Shown here piece after piece: positions 25,511 to 35,662 of a stretch of DNA of 64,000 nt. The translations under genes and the position numbers were made by a program. Numbering within the stretch: position 1 is the first letter of the stretch; each line of letters starts with the position of its first letter. Under the pieces are notes generated by a model. The model was not told where the DNA came from. It ran no database searches and saw nothing but the letters and a program-made list of their open reading frames with translations. The DNA is from Modestobacter lapidis (GTDB taxonomy: Bacteria; Actinomycetota; Actinomycetes; Mycobacteriales; Geodermatophilaceae). Where the stretch lies: contig JABAKE010000006.1 of the NCBI GenBank assembly GCA_019779905.1, positions 124,001 to 188,000 on the forward strand. Reading direction: 5' to 3'.

Positions 25511-26539
25511 TCAGCCGGTGAAGGCCGCCGTCTCCGCCAGCCGGCTGGGTGGGACGGTCTTCAGCCGGGCGACCGCCTTCTCCAGGGGCACCAGGCCGAT
25601 CTCGGTGCCGTGCAGGGCCACCATCTGCCCGGTGTGCCCCTCGTGCGCGGCGATCGTGGCGTGCAGCCCGAACCGGGTGGCCAGCACCCGGTCGAACGAC
25701 GTCGGCGTGCCGCCGCGCTGCACGTGGCCGAGCACGGTGGTGCGCACTTCCTTGCCGGTGCGCCGCTCCAGCTCGTCGCCCAGTTGCTGGGCCACCCCGG
25801 TGAACCGCCGGTGGCCGAACTCGTCGAGGCCGCCGTCGCGCAGCTGCATGCTCCCCGGCTTGGGCATCGCGCCCTCGGAGACCACCACGATCACGTGCGA
25901 GTCGCCGCGCTCGAACCGGTTGGTGACCAGCTCGCAGACCTCGGTCACGTCGAACGGCTGCTCGGGGACCAGGGTCAGGTGCGCCCCGGAGGCCAGCCCG
26001 GCGTGCAGGGCGATCCAGCCGGCGTGCCGGCCCATCACCTCGACCAGCAGCACCCGCTGGTGCGACTCGGCCGTCGTGTGCAGCCGGTCGATCATCTCGG
26101 TGGCGATGCTGACCGCGGTGTCGAAGCCGAAGGTCAGGTCGGTGCCGTCGATGTCGTTGTCGATGGTCTTCGGGATGCCGACCACCGGCACCCCCTCCCG
26201 GGACAGCAGTGCGGCCGCCGTCAGCGTGCCCTCACCGCCGATGGGCACCAGGACGTCGACGGCGTGGGCGGCCAGCACCTCGCGCATCCGCTCCAGCCCG
26301 CCGTGCAGCCGCTCGGGAGCGACCCGGGCCGAGCCCAGCGTCGTCCCGCCGCGGGTCAGCAGGCCGTCCACCCGGGCGATGTCCAGCGGCATCGACTCGT
26401 CCTCCAGCAGGCCGCGCCAGCCGTTGCGGAAGCCGACGACGTCGCTGCCGTAGTGGGTCACCGCGGTCCGCACGACCGATCGGATCACCGCGTTCAGGCC
26501 GGGGCAGTCGCCTCCGCCGGTCAGGACTCCGATGCGCAC
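25511..26539 (-). CDS. pfkA: 6-phosphofructokinase
   Basis: A 342-residue group III PFK that phosphorylates fructose 6-phosphate in glycolysis. It has GGGDCPGLNAVIR, GGEGTLTAA, PKTIDNDIDGTD, MGRHAGW, GHVQRGG and a typical C-terminus. The Gly in GGEGT favours ATP, while Lys in PKTIDND is the residue seen in PPi enzymes; this mixture is normal for actinomycete ATP-dependent PFKs. The second GTG (26539, giving MRIGVLTGGG) was chosen because AAGGAG is spaced six bases away. Divergent from the GntR gene, with a shared operator. Confidence 0.93.
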   Translation of the reverse strand: MRIGVLTGGGDCPGLNAVIRSVVRTAVTHYGSDVVGFRNGWRGLLEDESMPLDIARVDGLLTRGGTTLGSARVAPERLHGGLERMREVLAAHAVDVLVPIGGEGTLTAAALLSREGVPVVGIPKTIDNDIDGTDLTFGFDTAVSIATEMIDRLHTTAESHQRVLLVEVMGRHAGWIALHAGLASGAHLTLVPEQPFDVTEVCELVTNRFERGDSHVIVVVSEGAMPKPGSMQLRDGGLDEFGHRRFTGVAQQLGDELERRTGKEVRTTVLGHVQRGGTPTSFDRVLATRFGLHATIAAHEGHTGQMVALHGTEIGLVPLEKAVARLKTVPPSRLAETAAFTG

Positions 26540-26588
26540 GGGCACTCCTTCGTTGGGGGTGGGCGGTGCAACTGAAACGGTACGTCAT

Positions 26589-26602
26589 GACGTCTAGACG
26601 TC
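26589..26602. promoter_or_regulatory. GntR/HutC-type operator
   Basis: GACGTCTAGACGTC is a perfect 14-bp palindrome 24 bases before the regulator's GTG and 49 bases before pfkA. Its GTCTAGAC centre matches the core bound by HutC-subfamily GntR proteins such as DasR. Autoregulation of the regulator and control of pfkA are both possible. Confidence 0.7.
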
Positions 26603-26626
26603 TCGTCGTGCAGTACCTTTCAGGGC

Positions 26627-27367
26627 GTGTCGAGTTCCGAGGCGGGGCCGAAGTACCTCGCCGTCCGCGAGGCGTTGCGCCGGCGGGCCTCCGCACTGCC
26701 CGAGCACACTGTGCTCCCCCCGGAACCGGTGCTCTGCGCCGAGTACGGGGTCAGCCGGATCACCCTGCGCCGGGCGGTCGACGGGCTGGTCGCCGACGGC
26801 CACCTGGTGCGCGAGCAGGGGCGCGGGACCTTCGTGAGCCGACCGGGCATCCGGCACGAGTACCGCGAGAGCTTCGTGCACCGGATCGCCGGCTTCCACT
26901 CGGTCATGACCGAGCAGGGTGCCCAGGTCGGCACCACGGTGCTGACCCAGCGCATCGTCCCGGCGGCGCCGCCGATCGCCGCCGAGCTGTCGGTCGGCAC
27001 CGCCGAGGACGTCGTCGAACTGGTCCGGCTGCGCAGCGTCGACGGGCTGCCCAACCACGTCGTCCGCAGCTTCCTGCCGGCCACGACCTACCCCAGGGCC
27101 GCGACCGAGGACTTCGGTCACGGCTCCCTCTACGAGTTCCTGCGCCGCGAGTACGCGGCCGACCTGGCGCACGCCCGGATCGTCGTCGACGTCGGGACGG
27201 CGGGCACCGACGAGGCCGACCTGCTCCAGATCATCGCCGGCTCGCCGCTGCTGGTCGTGCGCACCACGGTCCGCGACAGCGCCGGACACCCCCTGGTGCA
27301 CTCCTTCTCCCGGCTGCGCCCCGATGTGAGCCAGGTGGAGTTCGAGGTCTCGGTCGGCGGCCGGTGA
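26627..27367 (+). CDS. GntR family (HutC subfamily) transcriptional regulator
   Basis: A 246-residue regulator. Residues about 8-75 form the winged HTH (KYLAVREALRRRA, LCAEYGVSRITLRRAVDGL, GRGTFVSRPG); residues 90-240 form a UTRA effector domain with RLRSVDGLPNHVVRSFL. UTRA domains bind small molecules such as sugar phosphates. The palindrome just upstream fits its own binding site. Divergence from pfkA suggests sugar-linked control. Confidence 0.9.
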   Translation: MSSSEAGPKYLAVREALRRRASALPEHTVLPPEPVLCAEYGVSRITLRRAVDGLVADGHLVREQGRGTFVSRPGIRHEYRESFVHRIAGFHSVMTEQGAQVGTTVLTQRIVPAAPPIAAELSVGTAEDVVELVRLRSVDGLPNHVVRSFLPATTYPRAATEDFGHGSLYEFLRREYAADLAHARIVVDVGTAGTDEADLLQIIAGSPLLVVRTTVRDSAGHPLVHSFSRLRPDVSQVEFEVSVGGR

Positions 27368-27374
27368 GCCGGCT

Positions 27375-28478
27375 CTAGTTCGTCAGGCGCTGCCGGGCGG
27401 CGGCGAGCAGCACCCGGTCCAGGCCGTGCCCGATGTGCCGGGCGAGGTCGGCCACGACGGCGCGCACCGCGGGATCGAGGTCGCGGCGCCCGGCCCAGCT
27501 GACCATCAGCGCGCCGGTGGAGGCGTGCTGGCCGAGCAGCACCGGGACGGCGAGCGACGTCTCGTGGCCGGCGTCCGGCAGCTCCCGGGCGGTCGGGAAC
27601 AGGGTTTCGCCCTCCTCCCGGGTCGGGACCGCCACCAGCCGCCGCTCGCGGACGGCGGTGGCCAGCGGGTGGTCGTCGTCCAGGCAGAGCGTCGCCGAGG
27701 GCTCCGGGTACCAGCGGTAGGACGAGGTGTTCCAGGCCCGCACCACCGTGCTGCCCGCCTCGGTCACCGCGAGCACCGCCGCGGCCGCGCCGAGCGGGGA
27801 GCGCACCAGGCGGTCGACCATGCGCAGCACGTCGGCGAGCGTCTGCGCCCCGAGCAGCCCGGAGCTCAGCCGGGCGACCACCCGGGCCCGGTCGGCCTCC
27901 GCCTCGGCCTCCTCGAAGGCCACCTGTGCCGCGGCGGCGGCCGTGCGGGCGGCCGCCTCGTCACGCTCCGCCGCGGCCCGGGCCTCCCGCTCGGCCAGCC
28001 CGAGGGCCTGGGCCTGCAGCAGCCGGGAGCACTCGTCGGCCAGCGCGACCAGCTCGCCGATCTCGGCCGGGGTCCAGTCGCGCGGAACGTCATCGCCGGC
28101 CACCAGCACCCCGATCGGCCGGCCCTGGACGTCGACCAGGGGCGCACCGGCGTACGCCACCACCCCCAGTTCCCGCACCGCGATGGCGTCGCGCAGCCTC
28201 GGGTGCTGCCGCGCGTCGGGGAGCACCAGGACGTCGCCCGAGACGACCACCTCCTGGCTCAGCGAGTGGCTCAGCGGCATCGAGCGGCGGGTGTTCCACG
28301 GCTCGTCGAGCCCGACCGCGCCGGGAAACACCTGCCCACCCTTCGAGACCAGCACCACCATGGCCCGCGACACCGACAGCCGGTCGGCCAGCACGGCGGC
28401 CAGCCGGTCGAAGTCCTCGTCCGGACGGGCGGGGAGGGCCGACCAGGTCGGCAGCTCGAACTGCACCTGGGCGGGCAT
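27375..28478 (-). CDS. Double GAF-domain sensor protein
   Basis: A 367-residue cytoplasmic protein: GAF domain 1 (about 20-155; PLSHSLSQEVVVSGDVLVLPD), a long Ala/Glu/Arg-rich coiled coil (about 160-215) and GAF domain 2 (about 220-365). No kinase, cyclase or HTH output domain is present, so it must act through a partner. GAGGAGGA precedes the ATG. It is divergent from the EAL-DICT gene, suggesting paired signalling. Confidence 0.85.
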   Translation of the reverse strand: MPAQVQFELPTWSALPARPDEDFDRLAAVLADRLSVSRAMVVLVSKGGQVFPGAVGLDEPWNTRRSMPLSHSLSQEVVVSGDVLVLPDARQHPRLRDAIAVRELGVVAYAGAPLVDVQGRPIGVLVAGDDVPRDWTPAEIGELVALADECSRLLQAQALGLAEREARAAAERDEAAARTAAAAAQVAFEEAEAEADRARVVARLSSGLLGAQTLADVLRMVDRLVRSPLGAAAAVLAVTEAGSTVVRAWNTSSYRWYPEPSATLCLDDDHPLATAVRERRLVAVPTREEGETLFPTARELPDAGHETSLAVPVLLGQHASTGALMVSWAGRRDLDPAVRAVVADLARHIGHGLDRVLLAAARQRLTN

Positions 28479-28606
28479 GGTCCTCCTCGACCGTTCGGGC
28501 ACCGGGGCGCCGCGACGAGAACCCGGAGCGGGCCCGGAGTGGGCCCGCCGCCGTGCTCACCTCTTCGAGGCAGGTCGATGCTGTCAGACTCGGGGACGGC
28601 GCGCCG

Positions 28607-29962
28607 GTGACCGATGACCCCGGCGTGGAGCAACTCCAGGAGGACCGGGTGACCGCCGTCCGGAATGTGCTGCGGACCGGCAGCGTGCACAGCCACTTCC
28701 AGCCCATCGTCGAGATCGACACCGGCTCGGTCGTCGCCTACGAGGCGCTGGCCCGCGGCCCGGAAGGGCCCTTCCGATCGCCCGACGCGCTCTTCGCCGC
28801 GGCGCGTGCGGCCGGGCTGCTCGCCGAGCTGGACGCCGCCTGCCGCGCGGCGGCGTTGCGCGGTGCCGTGCAGCAGGGGCTCCTCGCCCCGCTCACCGTC
28901 TTCGTCAACGTCGAGCCCGAGGTCCTGGACGACGCCCCGCTGGCCGAGCTGGCCCGCAGCGTCGCCGGCGTGCCCGGGAACCTGCGCGTCGTTCTGGAGA
29001 TCACCGAGCGCGCCCTGGCCGCCCGCCCGGCGGAGCTGCTGCGCACCGTCGACCGGGTCCGCGAGTTCGGCTGGGCCATCGCCCTGGACGACGTGGGGGC
29101 CGACTCGCTCTCCCTGGCCTTCATGCCGCTGCTGCGCCCCGACGTGGTCAAGCTCGACCTGCGGCTGGTGCAGGAGCGTCCCGGCCCGGCGATCGCCGAG
29201 ATCATGAACGCGGTCAACGCCTACGCCGAGGCCAGCGGCGCGCTGGTGCTGGCCGAGGGGATCGAGGACGCCGCCCACCTGCGGATGGCCCGGGCGCTGG
29301 GCGCGACCCTCGGCCAGGGCTGGTTGTTCGGCCGGCCGGCGGCCGTCCCCGCACCCGGTCACCGGACCGCCGCGTTGCCGCTGCCCGCGCCCTCGCCGGT
29401 GCCCGCCGGGATCGACCAGGCCTCGCCGTTCCAGTGCCTGCCGGCGGGCGTGCCACTGCGACGGTCACCCAAGTCGCTGCTCATCGAGGTCAGCAAGCAG
29501 CTGGAGCGGCAGGCGATGCGCATCGGGGACACCTGCGTCCTCGCCGCTGCCTTCCAGGAGGCCCGGCACCTCACCCCCGCGACGGCGCAGCGCTACCGCG
29601 ACCTGGTGTCCCGGGTGGGCTTCGTCTGCGCGCTCGGCGAGGGGCTGCCCGTCGAGCCGCTGCCCGGCCTGCGCGGAGCGGACCTCGCCGCCGCCGACCC
29701 GGTGCGCGGGGAGTGGGACGTCGTCGTCCTCAGCCCGCACTTCAGCGCCGCGCTGCTCGCCCGCGACCTGCAGGACGGCGGGCCGGACCTGGACCGCACC
29801 TTCGAGTTCGGCCTCACCTACGACCGGGACACCGTCGTCCGTGCCGCGCGGTCGCTGCTCGGGCGCGTCGCCCCGCGGCAGGTGCCGGCCGTCGTCGACC
29901 GGTACGTCGGCGGGCGGCACCACCTCACCGGCCGGCTCGCCGAGCGGGTCGCCGCGCGCTGA
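28607..29962 (+). CDS. EAL-DICT protein (cyclic di-GMP phosphodiesterase with sensory domain)
   Basis: A 451-residue protein. The EAL domain (about 15-250) keeps the key acidic and Lys residues: YEALARG, FVNVEP, VLEITE, IALDDVGADS, VVKLD, LAEGIE and GQGWLFG, so hydrolysis of c-di-GMP is plausible. The C-terminal part (about 290-450) matches DICT sensory domains (SKSLLIEVSKQLE-like block, VVLSPHFSAALLARDL). GTG at 28607 is the only start near GGGGACGG. Confidence 0.88.
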   Translation: MTDDPGVEQLQEDRVTAVRNVLRTGSVHSHFQPIVEIDTGSVVAYEALARGPEGPFRSPDALFAAARAAGLLAELDAACRAAALRGAVQQGLLAPLTVFVNVEPEVLDDAPLAELARSVAGVPGNLRVVLEITERALAARPAELLRTVDRVREFGWAIALDDVGADSLSLAFMPLLRPDVVKLDLRLVQERPGPAIAEIMNAVNAYAEASGALVLAEGIEDAAHLRMARALGATLGQGWLFGRPAAVPAPGHRTAALPLPAPSPVPAGIDQASPFQCLPAGVPLRRSPKSLLIEVSKQLERQAMRIGDTCVLAAAFQEARHLTPATAQRYRDLVSRVGFVCALGEGLPVEPLPGLRGADLAAADPVRGEWDVVVLSPHFSAALLARDLQDGGPDLDRTFEFGLTYDRDTVVRAARSLLGRVAPRQVPAVVDRYVGGRHHLTGRLAERVAAR

Positions 29963-29976
29963 GTCCGCCGGCCGCC

Positions 29977-30615
29977 CTACAGCTGCACGGACTCGCCCGG
30001 CGCCAGCCGGGCGAACGGCGTCGGCGTGCCGGGGCCGCGCTCGCCGAGCAGGCCGCCGACGATGCCGAGCCCGATGTCGCTGAGCAGCGCGTCGTGCACG
30101 GCGAGGGCGCGGCCGGCGCGCACCTCCCGCAGGTAGTCGATCACCTCGGCGGTCTTCGACCAGGGGGCCGACAGCGGCACGAGCAGGGTCGGCACCTCGA
30201 CGCCGGGCGCGGTCAGCGCGTCACCGGGGTGGAAGACCAGGCCGTCGACGAGGAAGCCCACGTTGGGGATCCGTGGCACGTCGGGGTGGATGACCGCGTG
30301 CCACTCGCCGTGCACCTGGACGTCGAAGCCGGCCACCTGCACCGCATCGCCGGCGCCGACGACGTGCACCCGGGGGCCGGCGCCCGCCAGCTGGCGGGCC
30401 ACCGAGGCGTTCGTCCAGACCTCGAGGGCCGGGTCGGCGTCCAGCGCCGCGCGGGTCCGGGCGGGGTCGAAGTGATCGGCGTGCTCGTGGGTGATGAGCA
30501 CCGCCGAGGCGCCGGCCCAGGCCGATTCCTCGGTGAACGCGCCCGGGTCGACGACCAGCCGGCGGTCGTCGTCGGACAGCACGACACAGGCATGGCCGAG
30601 CTTGGTGAGCTGCAC
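29977..30615 (-). CDS. MBL-fold metal-dependent hydrolase
   Basis: A 212-residue UlaG-like metallo-beta-lactamase fold protein. It has KLGHACVVL, the metal site THEHADHFD, GEWHAVIHPD, FHPGDA and a C-terminal VHDAL. No partner domain is present. Substrate unknown; relatives act on phosphodiesters or lactones. GTG at 30615 follows GGAGGAGG. It is convergent with the EAL-DICT gene. Confidence 0.88.
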   Translation of the reverse strand: MQLTKLGHACVVLSDDDRRLVVDPGAFTEESAWAGASAVLITHEHADHFDPARTRAALDADPALEVWTNASVARQLAGAGPRVHVVGAGDAVQVAGFDVQVHGEWHAVIHPDVPRIPNVGFLVDGLVFHPGDALTAPGVEVPTLLVPLSAPWSKTAEVIDYLREVRAGRALAVHDALLSDIGLGIVGGLLGERGPGTPTPFARLAPGESVQL

Positions 30616-30779
30616 GGGAGCCTCCTCCGGGGACGGGCGCAGTTGCGCCGCCGAGCGTGCCACGGCGGCCCGGGGTGCCTCCTTGGGGGGAGCCCGGGCC
30701 GTCCTCGCTCGCCCCGGTGGCTCCGGATGCCGACTACTGGGAGGTGACCACCGCCACCGCTGCCAGGGAGACCGCCCTC

Positions 30780-30992
30780 GTGGACACCACCACCGTCGCT
30801 GCCGCCCGGAGCCGGGCGCACGGACCCACCGCCGCCCTCTGGCACGCCGTCGAGGTGCACCGTGACCCCTCCGAGGTGGACGGCGCCTGCGAGCTGACCT
30901 GCTGCGGCGTCCTGGCCCGGGTGACCACCGAGCGCAGCTGGCCGGTCGCCGACGCCGACGTCTGCCCCGACTGCCGCTCGCTCACCCGCTGA
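30780..30992 (+). CDS. Small Cys-rich hypothetical protein
   Basis: About 70 residues with a late Cys set, CELTCCGVL and CPDCRSL, which could bind zinc. AGGGAGA precedes the GTG at 30780; upstream in-frame starts as far as 30657 would lengthen it. No family is recognised. Confidence 0.5.
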   Translation: MDTTTVAAARSRAHGPTAALWHAVEVHRDPSEVDGACELTCCGVLARVTTERSWPVADADVCPDCRSLTR

Positions 30993-31029
30993 GCCCCCCC
31001 GATCCGCCGGTGCTGCGCGCCGGCTCCCC

Positions 31030-31076
31030 GGCGAGTTGCCGTGGCTCCTCTGCCCCCGGCGCCACGGCAACTCGCC
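31030..31076. terminator. Bidirectional terminator or small palindromic element
   Basis: A perfect 16-bp inverted repeat (arms 31030-31045 and 31061-31076, starting GGCGAGTTGCCGTGGC) with a 15-base loop lies between convergent genes. Confidence 0.75.
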
Positions 31077-31118
31077 GTCCTGGGGCGGGCCCCTCGCCCG
31101 CCCACGGTCCTCCGTGGA

Positions 31119-33719
31119 TCAGCCGTGCTCGGCCAGCTCCGCCTGCAACCGGGCGATCAGGTCCGAGCGGCTGTTCGCCCCCAGCCGCTGCCGCATCCGG
31201 GACACGTGGTGCTCCACGGTCTTCGCCGAGATGAACAGCCGCGCGCCGATCTCCCGGTAGGTCTGCCCGGCGACCACCAGCGCGGCGACGTCCCGCTCCC
31301 GCTGGCTCAGGTGCGCGTCCTCCGGCCCGGCGGGAACCGCGTGCTCGGGCACCGCGGACCGCGCGGTCCGCTCGCCACCCTCCTCGCTCTCGGCCAGCGA
31401 GCGGGCGCACTGCAGCAGGGTCAGCCGGTCCCTGGGATCGGTGGCCCGCGCCGCCGCCTGCCCGGCCAGCCGTGAGCCGTCCCAGGCCAGCCCGACGGCG
31501 GCCAGGTCGGTCGCGGCGGTGACCGCCGTCGCGGCGTCGACATCGCCGGTGAGCACCCGCAGCCACGACCGACCGGCCTGCGCCACCGTGGCGGCGTAGG
31601 GGCTGGTGCGGGCGGCGGCGGCCAGCGCCGCCGCGTGCGGCTCGAGGGCGGCCGGATCGTCGGTGAGGATGGCGGCCTGCACCCCGCTCCAGTGCAGCGG
31701 CGTGGCCCACAGCTGGGGGTTCCCGAGCCGGGCGAGCAGCGCCCGGGCCTCGGCCAGGTGCGGCGCGAGCCGGCCGGCGTCCTTCATCCGGGAGCCGGCG
31801 ATGACCAGCTCGCCCAGCGGCAGCAGCGCGAACAGGTCGACCGGGTGCCGCAGCAGGGCCTCGCGGGCCGGTTCCCAGGCCGCCAGAAGCGCCGGGGAGT
31901 CGCTGCTGCGGCGCGCCAGCCCCACCTCCAGCGCCCGGAGGAACAGCTCGTCGCGCGGTTCCAGCCGGTCGGTGCCGTGCGCCCGGTCCATCAGCTCGCG
32001 GGCGCCGCCGATCCGGCCCCGCAGCATCGCCGTCCAGGCCAGCAGCAGCAGGTGCCGCGGCCGGGCCGGCGGCCCGCCGACCTCGGCGTCCAGCGCCCGG
32101 TGCAGCACCGACTCGGCCACCCCCAGCTCCCCGCTGTGCAGCGCCACCAGCGCGGCGAGGGCCGCCGGGGTGTCCAGCAGCAGCGCGGTCCGCCCGACCG
32201 GCTCGACCAGTGCGGCCGCCCGGGTCAGCACCGACAGCGACGCGGCGATGTCGTCGGCCGCCGAGGCGCCGCAGCGCAGCGAGCGCAGCACGCCCTGGGC
32301 CATCAGCCACTCACCGCCGGAGAGGGTGGTCGGCGCGCTCCCGGCGGGGTCGTCCCTGGCGGCCTGCAGCACGGCGACGGCCTCGGCGTGCGCACCGGTG
32401 GCGAGCAGCGCCAGCGCGGTCGAGCCGGCGCGCTCGGGCCCGGCGAGGCCGAACAGCTCGGCGCTGCGGGCCAGCAGCCCGCGCTGGGCCAGCACGGTCG
32501 CGGCCACCCCGGCAGCGCGGCCGCGGTCGGGGGCCTCCTCGTCGGTGAGCCCGGTGTCGGCCCACTGCAGCGCGCCGTCCAGGTCGCCGGTGAGCGCGGC
32601 GGCCTGGGCCCGGCGGGCGGCCAGCCGGCCGGGCGGCGCCCCGGCGCCGGCGGCCTCGGCGAGCAGCTCTCCGGCCAGCCCGGGGGCGACGGTCAGCGCG
32701 GCGGTGCCGTGCTTCTCCAGCAGCCGGGCGGCCCGCGGCTCCCGCACCCGGTCGGCGGCCAGCGCCCGGGCCAGGTCCAGCGGGTCCTCGCCGCGGTCGA
32801 GCAGCAGGCCCAGCAGCCGCCGGCGGGTGCCGCGGGTGACGTCGGCCGGCGTGACCTGCAGGAGGGCGTCGGAGACCAGCGGAACGACGGCACCCGCGGC
32901 CAGCAGCAGCCCACCGGCCCGCGCGCGGGTGACCAGCTCGCCGGCCCGGCCGGCCGGCAGCTCCAGCAGATCGGCCAGCACTTCGGTGTCCAGGGGGGAG
33001 CCGGCGGCCAGGGCGTGCAGCAGCGCGCGCTCCTCGTCGTCGAGCGCGGCGAGGTCTGCCCGCACCTGCTCGAGGACCTCGCCGGGAACCTCGAGCCGGC
33101 GCGGCGCGACCGGGTCGATCGGCCCGGTCAGGGGGGCGGTGGCCGGCGCGACCACGTTCCGGGCCAGGCAGCTCAGCAGGGCGGCGACGAGGGCGGGGAG
33201 GCCGCCGGTCTGGTGCAGCACGAAGTCGACCAGCCGCGGGGTCACCGTGACGCCGAGCTCGGCGGTCGCCCAGGTCTGCACGCCCTCACGGGTCAGGTGC
33301 CCGAGCACCACCATGTGCCGGTCGCCGGCCATCTCCGAGACCAGGTCGGCCAGCACGGGCGGGCGGGGCCACGGGCGGTAGGCCAGCGTCACCCGCGCCC
33401 GGGGGTGGGCGAGCAGCTGCCGGACCCGCTCGGCGCCCGCCGGGGTGAGCCGCTGGGCGTCGTCCACGATCACGGCCAGGTCGCCGGTCAGGTCGGCCGC
33501 GGCGGGTGCGCTGCGGGCGTCCGCGACGGGGATACCGGCCTCCCGGTAGGCCGAGGCGAGCCGGGTCAGCAGCAGCGACTTGCCCGTGCCACCCGGCCCC
33601 TGCACGGCGACCGCGGACAGCTGGGAACCGCCGCCGCGGGCGTCCTGGAGGAGCTGCCCGGCGCCGGCCGGGAGGGGCGTCGTCCAGGCAGCGGCGCGCA
33701 GGCCGGGGGCGGCGGTCAT
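31119..33719 (-). CDS. LuxR-family STAND ATPase regulator (IniR-like)
   Basis: An 866-residue MalT-like regulator. Walker A is GPGGTGKS (41-48), Walker [10 protein letters not shown] (about 85), then a long helical-repeat region and a C-terminal LuxR HTH (about 803-866: [34 protein letters not shown]). In mycobacteria the iniBAC operon is controlled by IniR, also a large STAND/MalT-like protein encoded next to it. Size, architecture and position support the same role, but the input signal here is unknown. Its ATG overlaps the Hsp70-like stop (ATGA). Confidence 0.88.
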   Translation of the reverse strand: MTAAPGLRAAAWTTPLPAGAGQLLQDARGGGSQLSAVAVQGPGGTGKSLLLTRLASAYREAGIPVADARSAPAAADLTGDLAVIVDDAQRLTPAGAERVRQLLAHPRARVTLAYRPWPRPPVLADLVSEMAGDRHMVVLGHLTREGVQTWATAELGVTVTPRLVDFVLHQTGGLPALVAALLSCLARNVVAPATAPLTGPIDPVAPRRLEVPGEVLEQVRADLAALDDEERALLHALAAGSPLDTEVLADLLELPAGRAGELVTRARAGGLLLAAGAVVPLVSDALLQVTPADVTRGTRRRLLGLLLDRGEDPLDLARALAADRVREPRAARLLEKHGTAALTVAPGLAGELLAEAAGAGAPPGRLAARRAQAAALTGDLDGALQWADTGLTDEEAPDRGRAAGVAATVLAQRGLLARSAELFGLAGPERAGSTALALLATGAHAEAVAVLQAARDDPAGSAPTTLSGGEWLMAQGVLRSLRCGASAADDIAASLSVLTRAAALVEPVGRTALLLDTPAALAALVALHSGELGVAESVLHRALDAEVGGPPARPRHLLLLAWTAMLRGRIGGARELMDRAHGTDRLEPRDELFLRALEVGLARRSSDSPALLAAWEPAREALLRHPVDLFALLPLGELVIAGSRMKDAGRLAPHLAEARALLARLGNPQLWATPLHWSGVQAAILTDDPAALEPHAAALAAAARTSPYAATVAQAGRSWLRVLTGDVDAATAVTAATDLAAVGLAWDGSRLAGQAAARATDPRDRLTLLQCARSLAESEEGGERTARSAVPEHAVPAGPEDAHLSQRERDVAALVVAGQTYREIGARLFISAKTVEHHVSRMRQRLGANSRSDLIARLQAELAEHG

Positions 33720-35662
33720 GCCGTCTGCCCGCCGGGTGCGGTGCCGGTCGGGATGCTCGGCAGCGCCCGGGGGCCCGGCGTCGGCGCGAGCGTGGGAACC
33801 GGTGTCGGTGTGGGATCCGGCGCGGGCGTGGGGTCCGGTGTCGGTTCGGGGACCGGTGTCGGCGTCGGCTCGGGGTCCGGCGTCGGGGTCGGCTCGGGGT
33901 CCGGCGTCGGGGTGGGGTCCGGGGTCGGTTCGGGGACCGGTGTCGGCGTCGGCTCGGGGTCCGGCGTCGGGGTGGGGTCCGGTGCCGGGCTCTCCGGGAG
34001 GCCGCCGGTGCCGGGCCCGGTCGTGGACCCGGGTGTGGTGGTGCCCGGCGCGGGCGGGCCGCCCGGGGCGGTGGTGCCACCGGGGCCGGCCGCCGCCGTA
34101 GTGCTCCCGGCCGGTGCGGACGTGCCGGGCGCGGACGTCCCGCGTGCCGTTCCGGCCGCGGCCCGGCGGACCGCGGCCGGCGTGGCCCCGGCCGTCACCC
34201 GGGCGCGGGTGATGCGCTGCGCCTCCCCCGTGTCGGTCACGTTCCGCTCCAGCGCCGCCGGGGCGAGGTCACCGGGTCGGGGGCTGCCCGGCTCCGCCAC
34301 GCCTCCCGGCGTGCCCGCGCGCTGCGGAGTGCCGCCCGGGGCCGGCTCACCCGCGGCGTCGGCTGCGGACCCGCTGAGGGAGGACCCGCCGTCCACCGGG
34401 TCGAGCACCGCGACCACCGAGGCCGAGGCGGCCCACAGTCCGAGCACGGCCGTGGTCAGCACCGCCGCCCGCTGCAGGTTCCGCCGGGGCGGGTGCACCC
34501 GGCCGGCCGCCGTGGGCCGGGGCCGCCGGGGCCGGCGACCGCCGGCGCCGCCGGCCCCGGCCGGCATCGTGGTGGGCCCCGCAGCGGGGAGCGGCTCGGC
34601 CGGGTGGTGCTGCACCGCCAGCCGCGCCGCGCCGCAGGCCGCCGTCAGCGCGGGCTCCGGGTCCGCGACCAGCGGCCGGCCCAGCTCGGCGGAGAGCGTC
34701 TCGGCGACCAGCGGCACCCGGGTGCTGCCCCCGGCGAGCACGACGGCGTCCAGGTCGTCGACGGTCAGGCCGGCCGCAGCCACCGCCCGCCGGACGCCGT
34801 CGACGGACGCCTCGACCGCGCCGGCCACCAGGTCCTCGACGTCCTCCCGGACGACCCGGACCGCGTGCGGAACCCCGTCGACCTGCAGGTCGACCCGGAC
34901 GTCGGTGTCGGTGGACAGCGCCTCCTTGGCGGCCACGCAGGCGTGGCGCAGCGCGGCCCGCTCGCCGAGGTCGGTGGGAGCGGTGCCGCCGGGCAGCGAC
35001 GCGACGACGTGGCCGACCACGGCGTCGTCGAGGTCGCGCCCACCCCAGGCCAGCGGTGCGGGCGGCGCGGTGAGCTGCTCGACGACCCCGTCCGGCGTCG
35101 TGCGCAGCACCGCGGTGTCCAGGAACCCGGCGCCCAGGTCGTAGACGGCGACCGTGGACCCGGCGGACAGCGCACCGGCGGCGATCCGGGCCCGGACCAC
35201 GGCGACCGCCCCCGAGACGACCGAGGAGCGGGTCAGCCCCGCGGATCGCAGCGCGGCCGCGAGCACGTCGCGGCGGTGGTCGCCCCAGGAGGGCGGCACG
35301 GTGAGGACGGTCCAGGTGGCGGGCCGCCCCTCGCGGCGGGTGGCGACCTCGTGCGCGCGGGCGGCGATCGCCGCCACGGCGGCGGCGGGGGAGACGGCGC
35401 GGCCGGCCCCGGTCAGCGGGGTGGGGGACCCGACGCGCTGCAGGACGTGCTCGACCAGCTCCCCTCCGGGCCCGGAACCGGGGGGCGGGAGCACCGACAG
35501 CCGGCCGGCGTCCAGGGCGACGGCGGCCGAGCCCACCGGGCCGGCCGGGCCCAGGCGCAGCAGCTCGGGCGGGCCCTGCGGCCCGTCCTCCAGCCGGCAG
35601 ACCGCGGCCACCACGGTCGAGTCCCCGACGTCGATCCCGAGCCCGTACGTCCCGTCGTGCAT
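33716..35662 (-). CDS. Membrane-anchored Hsp70-like ATPase (first copy)
   Basis: A 648-residue protein. The N-terminal ~350 residues are the actin-like Hsp70 ATPase domain: [15 protein letters not shown] (phosphate 1), [13 protein letters not shown] (phosphate 2), [10 protein letters not shown] and [15 protein letters not shown] (adenosine). Instead of a substrate-binding domain it has a linker, a transmembrane helix near 397-420 and an outside tail of Thr/Pro/Asp/Glu repeats. The canonical GGGT of phosphate 2 is altered. GGGGGGA precedes the ATG. Co-transcribed with the IniR-like gene, divergent from iniB-like. A paralogue lies at 42014-44212. Confidence 0.9.
   Translation of the reverse strand: MHDGTYGLGIDVGDSTVVAAVCRLEDGPQGPPELLRLGPAGPVGSAAVALDAGRLSVLPPPGSGPGGELVEHVLQRVGSPTPLTGAGRAVSPAAAVAAIAARAHEVATRREGRPATWTVLTVPPSWGDHRRDVLAAALRSAGLTRSSVVSGAVAVVRARIAAGALSAGSTVAVYDLGAGFLDTAVLRTTPDGVVEQLTAPPAPLAWGGRDLDDAVVGHVVASLPGGTAPTDLGERAALRHACVAAKEALSTDTDVRVDLQVDGVPHAVRVVREDVEDLVAGAVEASVDGVRRAVAAAGLTVDDLDAVVLAGGSTRVPLVAETLSAELGRPLVADPEPALTAACGAARLAVQHHPAEPLPAAGPTTMPAGAGGAGGRRPRRPRPTAAGRVHPPRRNLQRAAVLTTAVLGLWAASASVVAVLDPVDGGSSLSGSAADAAGEPAPGGTPQRAGTPGGVAEPGSPRPGDLAPAALERNVTDTGEAQRITRARVTAGATPAAVRRAAAGTARGTSAPGTSAPAGSTTAAAGPGGTTAPGGPPAPGTTTPGSTTGPGTGGLPESPAPDPTPTPDPEPTPTPVPEPTPDPTPTPDPEPTPTPDPEPTPTPVPEPTPDPTPAPDPTPTPVPTLAPTPGPRALPSIPTGTAPGGQTA
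33785..33990 (-). repeat. Minisatellite encoding Pro/Thr/Asp tail
   Basis: Interspersed GGCTCGGGGTCCGGCGTCGG-type units encode [13 protein letters not shown] repeats at the C-terminus of the Hsp70-like protein. In frame, within the gene. Confidence 0.75.
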
